From the NCBI GenBank assembly GCA_015488785.1, contig WFNC01000020.1, forward strand, positions 1-9,177: 9,177 nucleotides of DNA, read 5' to 3'. Of this stretch, positions 6,927 to 9,177 are shown piece by piece (position 1 is the first letter of the stretch; each line of letters begins with the position of its first letter). The notes beneath the pieces were generated by a model. That model was not told where the DNA came from, searched no databases, and saw only the letters and a list, made by a program, of their open reading frames with translations. This stretch comes from Flavobacteriales bacterium (GTDB lineage Bacteria > Bacteroidota > Bacteroidia > Flavobacteriales_D > Parvicellaceae). The translations under genes were made by a program, and so were the position numbers.

Positions 6927-7420
6927 ATTCGATTTAACTTTCGTTTTCTATGGTTGAATTTACCTACTGATGATTTTTTAGGATAATTAATACCTTGAAT
7001 TAAATTATTATCTAAATTATTAATTACTTTCGTCTTATCATCTACGTAAATAGTTTGAGTACTTACACCGTTTAAATATTCCAATTTCTCTGAATCTTTC
7101 ATTGATTCAATTACGTTATCCTTATTAATATTTAACTTATCGCATAGTATTTGTAACCTGTTAGATGCTGAGGTAATTAATAGATATTTCGTTACAATTT
7201 GTTTATCAATCAATTCTATCAACTCCTGTCCCCACTCGGTTAGTTTAGCATTTTTAAAAACCTCATGTTTATTTTGTTCATAGAAATTTTTATCAAAGTA
7301 AAACCTTTTACGAGATACACCTAATTCTATTATACTTTTAGTCGTGTCAAATATACAATCATCAATATCTGATATTATAAATTCATTTTTATAATCTATC
7401 CTTAAGCTTTCTATTTTCAT
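6923..7420 (-). CDS. HAD-superfamily phosphatase, possibly a nucleotidase
   Basis: A 165-residue small HAD-type hydrolase. Motif I is FIISDIDDCIFDTTKS at about 14-29, where D18 would be the nucleophile and D20 the general acid (DxD). Motif II is LLITSAS at 80-86 with T83 or S84. The basic residue of motif III would be one of the lysines near 100-113. Motif IV is IYVDDKTKV at 124-132 with D127 and D128. Between motifs I and II there is only a short helical cap (WGQELIELIDKQ). The full motif set suggests an active phosphatase acting on a small phosphorylated substrate. Phages use such enzymes as deoxynucleotidases or as the 3'-phosphatase of end-repair systems, and a dUTPase gene in the same window makes nucleotide metabolism attractive, but the substrate cannot be read from the sequence. 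Its ATG overlaps the TGA of a start-less open frame (ATGA). Confidence 0.78.
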   Translation of the reverse strand: MKIESLRIDYKNEFIISDIDDCIFDTTKSIIELGVSRKRFYFDKNFYEQNKHEVFKNAKLTEWGQELIELIDKQIVTKYLLITSASNRLQILCDKLNINKDNVIESMKDSEKLEYLNGVSTQTIYVDDKTKVINNLDNNLIQGINYPKKSSVGKFNHRKRKLNRI

Positions 7421-7518
7421 TTATCAAAATATTCAATTGATTTTTCTTTACCTACTTCTTCAAGAGGTTCTACAGCTTTTCTTATTACGTTTATATTTGG
7501 ATAACCGCAAGAGTGTGT
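7417..7518 (-). pseudogene. start-less short open frame, possible gene remnant
   Basis: A frame of 33 codons runs from just after a TAA at 7519-7521 to a TGA at 7417-7419 that overlaps the ATG of the HAD gene. It encodes SCGYPNINVIRKAVEP followed by LEEVGKEKSIEYFDK, which looks like a normal soluble protein tail, and the ATGA junction is typical of coupled genes. It contains no ATG, GTG or TTG in frame, and the preceding gene ends 21 bases before it opens. It could be the decayed end of a lost gene, use a rare start, or be chance. Confidence 0.3.
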
Positions 7519-7541
7519 TTATTCGGTTGTTAGTAGCAATA

Positions 7542-7766
7542 TTATTTACTACGTTCTATGCAAAATTTACAATTCCCTTTATGAGACATATATCCAACTT
7601 GGTAGGTGTGTTTAACAAGATATTCGCAACTATCAATCTCTACGGTTCTATATCCAATGTCTAAATCCTTATCTGTACTTATACCATCTCCTTCACAATC
7701 CGTAAATAAAAAAGCAACTAACACAAAATATAGTGTATAACTTAGTTTTGTTCTTAAATTTTTCAT
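7542..7766 (-). CDS. small exported or lipoprotein-like protein with HKGNC..C motif
   Basis: A 74-residue protein. The N-terminus has the form of a signal sequence: basic start MKNLRTK, hydrophobic core LYFVLVAFLF (12-21), then TDC at 22-24. C24 could be a lipidated cysteine, but aspartate directly before it does not fit the standard lipobox, so simple export or a membrane anchor is also possible. The mature part is short and ordered: DIGYRTVEIDSCEYLVKH at 36-53, then GYMSHKGNCKFC at 58-69. The final SHKGNC element looks like one I associate with tiny phage and conjugative-element proteins in Bacteroidota; I know of no established role. A phage-coded surface lipoprotein would suit blocking of superinfection, which is inference only. 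It is preceded by 111 bp of non-coding DNA. Confidence 0.65.
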   Translation of the reverse strand: MKNLRTKLSYTLYFVLVAFLFTDCEGDGISTDKDLDIGYRTVEIDSCEYLVKHTYQVGYMSHKGNCKFCIERSK

Positions 7767-7877
7767 CTGTTTTTATTTTTAAAGTTTATTAATTATTCAA
7801 AATTTTGTACTGTTTTGGTCGTTACACACCATATTCAACACGTTATAAGTAATTGTTTTTACCACCCGACTATTGTG
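7767..7877 (-). other. non-coding gap downstream of the DUF6527-like gene
   Basis: This 111-bp gap has no credible frame. It contains CGTTACACAC (7820-7829 on the plus strand), a second CGTTA at 7841-7845, and the palindrome CAAAATTTTG at 7798-7807. On the minus strand AAATTTTG resembles a -7 box but has no matching -33 element. No intrinsic terminator is visible. Confidence 0.4.
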
Positions 7878-7885
7878 TTACACAA
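7873..7885 (-). repeat. inverted repeat over the stop codon of the DUF6527-like gene
   Basis: TTGTG-TAA-CACAA on the minus strand is a perfect 5-bp stem whose 3-base loop is the stop codon itself. It is not followed by a T-run. It may be a weak structure at the message end or coincidence. Confidence 0.3.
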
Positions 7886-8165
7886 AATTAGCTACACCTT
7901 TTTTAATAATGTAGTGTGACTTACATTTGTATTGATAATTTCCTATGCTTGGATACATGGATAATCTTTTTTTACAATCTACCTTATAACTCCATTCTCT
8001 TACACTTATAGGTACAGCAACTCTAAAACCACAACCGCAAAGGCATTTGTGTTCTGATATACCGTATTTATCTGATATATAAATAACATTATCATCCATT
8101 TTATTTAAAGGTGGTAAAGTTTCTACCTTTTTAAACTCAACATTTACTTTTCTCTTTGTTTTCAT
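7878..8165 (-). CDS. small cysteine-rich protein resembling DUF6527
   Basis: A 95-residue protein. After a basic N-terminus and a strand DDNVIYISDKYG (24-35) it has a cysteine cluster HKCLCGCGFRVAVP (39-52; C41, C43, C45), a tryptophan at 58 (REWSY), C64, then YPSIGNYQYKCKSHYIIKKG (71-90) with C81 and H84. The order CxCGCG, W, PSIGN, CxSHxxI is the pattern I associate with Pfam DUF6527, and the cysteines plus H84 probably bind zinc. Members occur as single genes in phages and, as far as I recall, in bacterial operons with ubiquitin-like proteins and E1/E2-like enzymes; no such partners are visible here. The exact activity is unknown to me. The gene sits alone between two non-coding gaps of about 100 bp. 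Start ATG at 8165 follows an A-rich leader. Confidence 0.72.
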   Translation of the reverse strand: MKTKRKVNVEFKKVETLPPLNKMDDNVIYISDKYGISEHKCLCGCGFRVAVPISVREWSYKVDCKKRLSMYPSIGNYQYKCKSHYIIKKGVANFV

Positions 8166-8267
8166 AATATTTACTTTATCTTTTTCTCAACGCACTAAAA
8201 ATAAAAACTTACAATACTGTATAAAAAACATTAAAACGATTTTTTATACTAACCGTTAGCAAACACA
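8166..8267 (-). other. non-coding gap upstream of the DUF6527-like gene
   Basis: This 102-bp gap is very A/T-rich and holds no credible frame. It contains the near-palindrome CTAACCGTTAG (8249-8259) and the start of CGTTAGCAAACACAC (8254-8268). I find no sequence matching TAnnTTTG, so a separate promoter for the following gene is not evident. Confidence 0.4.
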
Positions 8268-8280
8268 CTACGAAAGTAGT
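8267..8280 (-). repeat. small inverted repeat over the stop of the 76-aa gene
   Basis: ACTAC and GTAGT form a perfect 5-bp stem with a 4-base loop; the TAG stop lies within one arm. No T-run follows immediately. Confidence 0.3.
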
Positions 8281-8498
8281 ATTGTATCAACTTTTTTTTT
8301 GTTGCTATATCCTTTATTCGCTAATTCCATAGCCTTACTTGCAATAATATAATTACTCAAATCTATATAATTATTTAAATCTTTTATTCTATCAGTAGAT
8401 AAGGTACTAAATTTAGAAATATAAAACACAGTAAATGGGTCTTTACATTCACATTTCAATATATCTTTTAAAACCATTTCTTTTTTTATATTTTTCAT
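8268..8498 (-). CDS. hypothetical small protein (76 aa)
   Basis: I do not recognise this protein. It begins MKNIKKEMVLKDILKC and contains a cysteine pair (CEC) near residue 17, a middle segment FTVFYISKFSTLSTDRIKDL, and a helical end with a lysine-rich tail (NKKKVDTILLS). No signal peptide or membrane segment is evident. The frame can be extended to a TTG at 8516, which would overlap the preceding gene, but the ATG at 8498 lies 11 bp after that gene's stop in an A/T-rich leader and is the better start. It is probably co-transcribed with the 128-aa gene. Its stop codon lies in a short inverted repeat. Confidence 0.6.
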   Translation of the reverse strand: MKNIKKEMVLKDILKCECKDPFTVFYISKFSTLSTDRIKDLNNYIDLSNYIIASKAMELANKGYSNKKKVDTILLS

Positions 8499-8509
8499 AA
8501 TTAAATTAT

Positions 8510-8896
8510 TTAACAAAAATCAAGAAAAGACAACTGCACTAATTTAACTTCTTTTATCAGTTCAATCTTGTGTAGGTTTCCTACATGTTCTGTAATTAAA
8601 AATTTCGAATTAGAATTATCACTATCTAAATCAAAGCAGTCTATAAAGTGAATTGCTAGATTTTTATTTGTAAACCTTAGAGAATTTTGCCCCCCTAAAC
8701 TTCTTAATTCGTAATCGCTTTCATCATCTTTAAACAAGTAAGCTACTTTTTCTTTGTAATTAAACTTAAACATAAGTTTTTCGCCAATATTCAACTTCAA
8801 CATATTAATTAATGTTTGATTCAATATAAATCTGAAATTGTTGTATTCAAGCCTTATTTGAGGTGTTTTCCTAGGTTTAAAATTTAAAGAAATCAT
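8510..8896 (-). CDS. hypothetical phage protein (128 aa)
   Basis: No function recognised. The N-terminal half has a strand-rich pattern (PQIRLEYNNFRFILNQTLI, then LKLNIGEKLMFKFNYKEK, then VAYLFKDDE), faintly like AbrB-type folds with a 'L.l..Gdk..f' turn, but too weak for a call. The second half has LRSLGGQNSLRFTNKNLAIH, a 'slrF.Nk.La' phrase I associate with small phage proteins of Bacteroidota, and an acidic stretch DLDSDNSNS. No export signal. A TTG at 8920 would extend the frame by eight codons, but it lies inside the -7 promoter box candidate (8918-8925), so the ATG at 8896 is preferred. That leaves a leader of about 15 bases from the predicted transcription start. The gene is first in the accessory block. 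Confidence 0.65.
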   Translation of the reverse strand: MISLNFKPRKTPQIRLEYNNFRFILNQTLINMLKLNIGEKLMFKFNYKEKVAYLFKDDESDYELRSLGGQNSLRFTNKNLAIHFIDCFDLDSDNSNSKFLITEHVGNLHKIELIKEVKLVQLSFLDFC

Positions 8897-8917
8897 AATG
8901 AAATTGATTACAGTTAT

Positions 8918-8949
8918 CAAAAGTAAATATAAGTATTTTTTAGTTAAAA
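8918..8949 (-). promoter_or_regulatory. promoter candidate for the accessory block
   Basis: TACTTTTG at 8918-8925 (minus strand) is a full match to the Bacteroidota -7 box TAnnTTTG. Twenty bases upstream is TTTT (8946-8949), a three-of-four match to the -33 TTTG. The predicted transcription start lies about 15 bases before the ATG at 8896. It lies in the gap after the dUTPase stop. Confidence 0.5.
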
Positions 8950-8965
8950 TGCTAATTATTAACGG

Positions 8966-9177
8966 CTATTTACCCGAAGAACCGTAGCCATTTTCTCCAC
9001 GTTCTGAACTATCCAACTCTTGCACTTGTTCAAATTCAATCTTAGGGTATGGCATTATTACAATTTGACAAGCTCTTTCTCCCACTTTGTAAGCTTGTTG
9101 AAAATTACTAGCTGTCATTACTGCGGAAATTTCCCCACGATAACCGCTGTCAATTACTCCAACAGAATTACTAAGAA
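8966..9177 (-). CDS. dut: dUTP diphosphatase (dUTPase), C-terminal part
   Basis: Partial gene, cut at the right window edge; 69 residues and a TAG stop are present. dUTPase hydrolyses dUTP to dUMP and pyrophosphate, keeping uracil out of phage DNA and supplying dUMP for thymidylate synthesis. The visible part holds three of the five trimeric-dUTPase motifs: motif III VGVIDSGYRGEI with the catalytic aspartate, motif IV VGERACQIVIMP, and motif V RGENGYGSSGK, the mobile glycine-rich tail that closes over the substrate. These motifs are intact, so the enzyme should be active. The N-terminal motifs I and II are outside the window. The end of the gene is followed by a promoter candidate for the next genes. 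Confidence 0.95.
   Translation of the reverse strand, partial: LSNSVGVIDSGYRGEISAVMTASNFQQAYKVGERACQIVIMPYPKIEFEQVQELDSSERGENGYGSSGK

Noticed and set aside
7437..7664. Plus-strand hydrophobic open frame (75 codons)
   Set aside because: It overlaps the exported-protein gene antisense. Its leucine/phenylalanine-rich look comes from A/T-rich complementary sequence, and no plus-strand promoter is visible.
7798..7807. Palindrome CAAAATTTTG as promoter of the exported-protein gene
   Set aside because: The -7 match is imperfect and there is no TTTG-like element at the right distance upstream.
7820..7885. Integron-type attC site downstream of the DUF6527-like gene
   Set aside because: CGTTA-containing motifs are present, but the R'/R'' box consensus and a long foldable arm pair could not be shown by eye; kept only as a low-weight cassette finding.
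8249..8259. CTAACCGTTAG palindrome as a terminator
   Set aside because: The arms leave a one-base centre, so a hairpin would need to open to a 4-bp stem, and no clean T-run follows at once.
8897..8920. TTG start for the 128-aa protein at 8920
   Set aside because: The TTG lies within the matching TAnnTTTG promoter box, so the transcript should begin downstream of it; the ATG at 8896 is used instead.

Overview
The window is a stretch of a contractile-tailed (Mu-like myovirus) phage or prophage whose host is probably in the Bacteroidota, most likely a Flavobacteriia-type organism. This rests on the low GC content, the lack of Shine-Dalgarno sequences in front of the genes (the leaders are simply A/T-rich), two promoter candidates of the Bacteroidota type (TTTG, about 20 bp, then TAnnTTTG), and protein types common in phages of this phylum. 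All supported genes lie on the minus strand, so the biological reading order runs from the right end of the window to the left.

Right part (9177 to about 6920): the C-terminal part of a dUTPase, then a promoter candidate, then small accessory genes. These are a 128-aa protein of unknown function, a 76-aa protein of unknown function, a 95-aa cysteine-rich protein resembling the DUF6527 family, a 74-aa secreted or lipoprotein-like protein ending in a HKGNC..C motif, a short open frame without a start codon, and a 165-aa HAD-type phosphatase. The DUF6527-like gene is set off by about 100 bp of non-coding DNA on each side.

Middle (6890 to 3690): a promoter candidate with a 7-bp direct repeat around its -33 element leads into a packaging operon. 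It holds a two-helix membrane protein, a DNA-binding protein that fits a terminase small subunit, and a GpA-type terminase large subunit with ATPase, zinc-finger and nuclease parts.

Left part (3690 to 1): a tail operon of tail sheath, tail tube, tail assembly chaperone and tape measure protein (cut by the window edge). The chaperone has a canonical -1 slippery heptamer (T TTT TTC) directly before its stop codon. Slippage would add 53 residues and run into the tape measure start with an ATGA overlap, which is the classic G/GT arrangement.

The most notable points are the unreported GT fusion, the direct junction of terminase and tail sheath with no portal, protease or capsid genes between them, the isolated DUF6527-like gene, and the operator-like repeat at the packaging promoter. 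I see no RNA genes, CRISPR array, insertion sequence, integrase or intrinsic terminator. Several starts are better placed at internal ATG codons than at the longest possible TTG or GTG.
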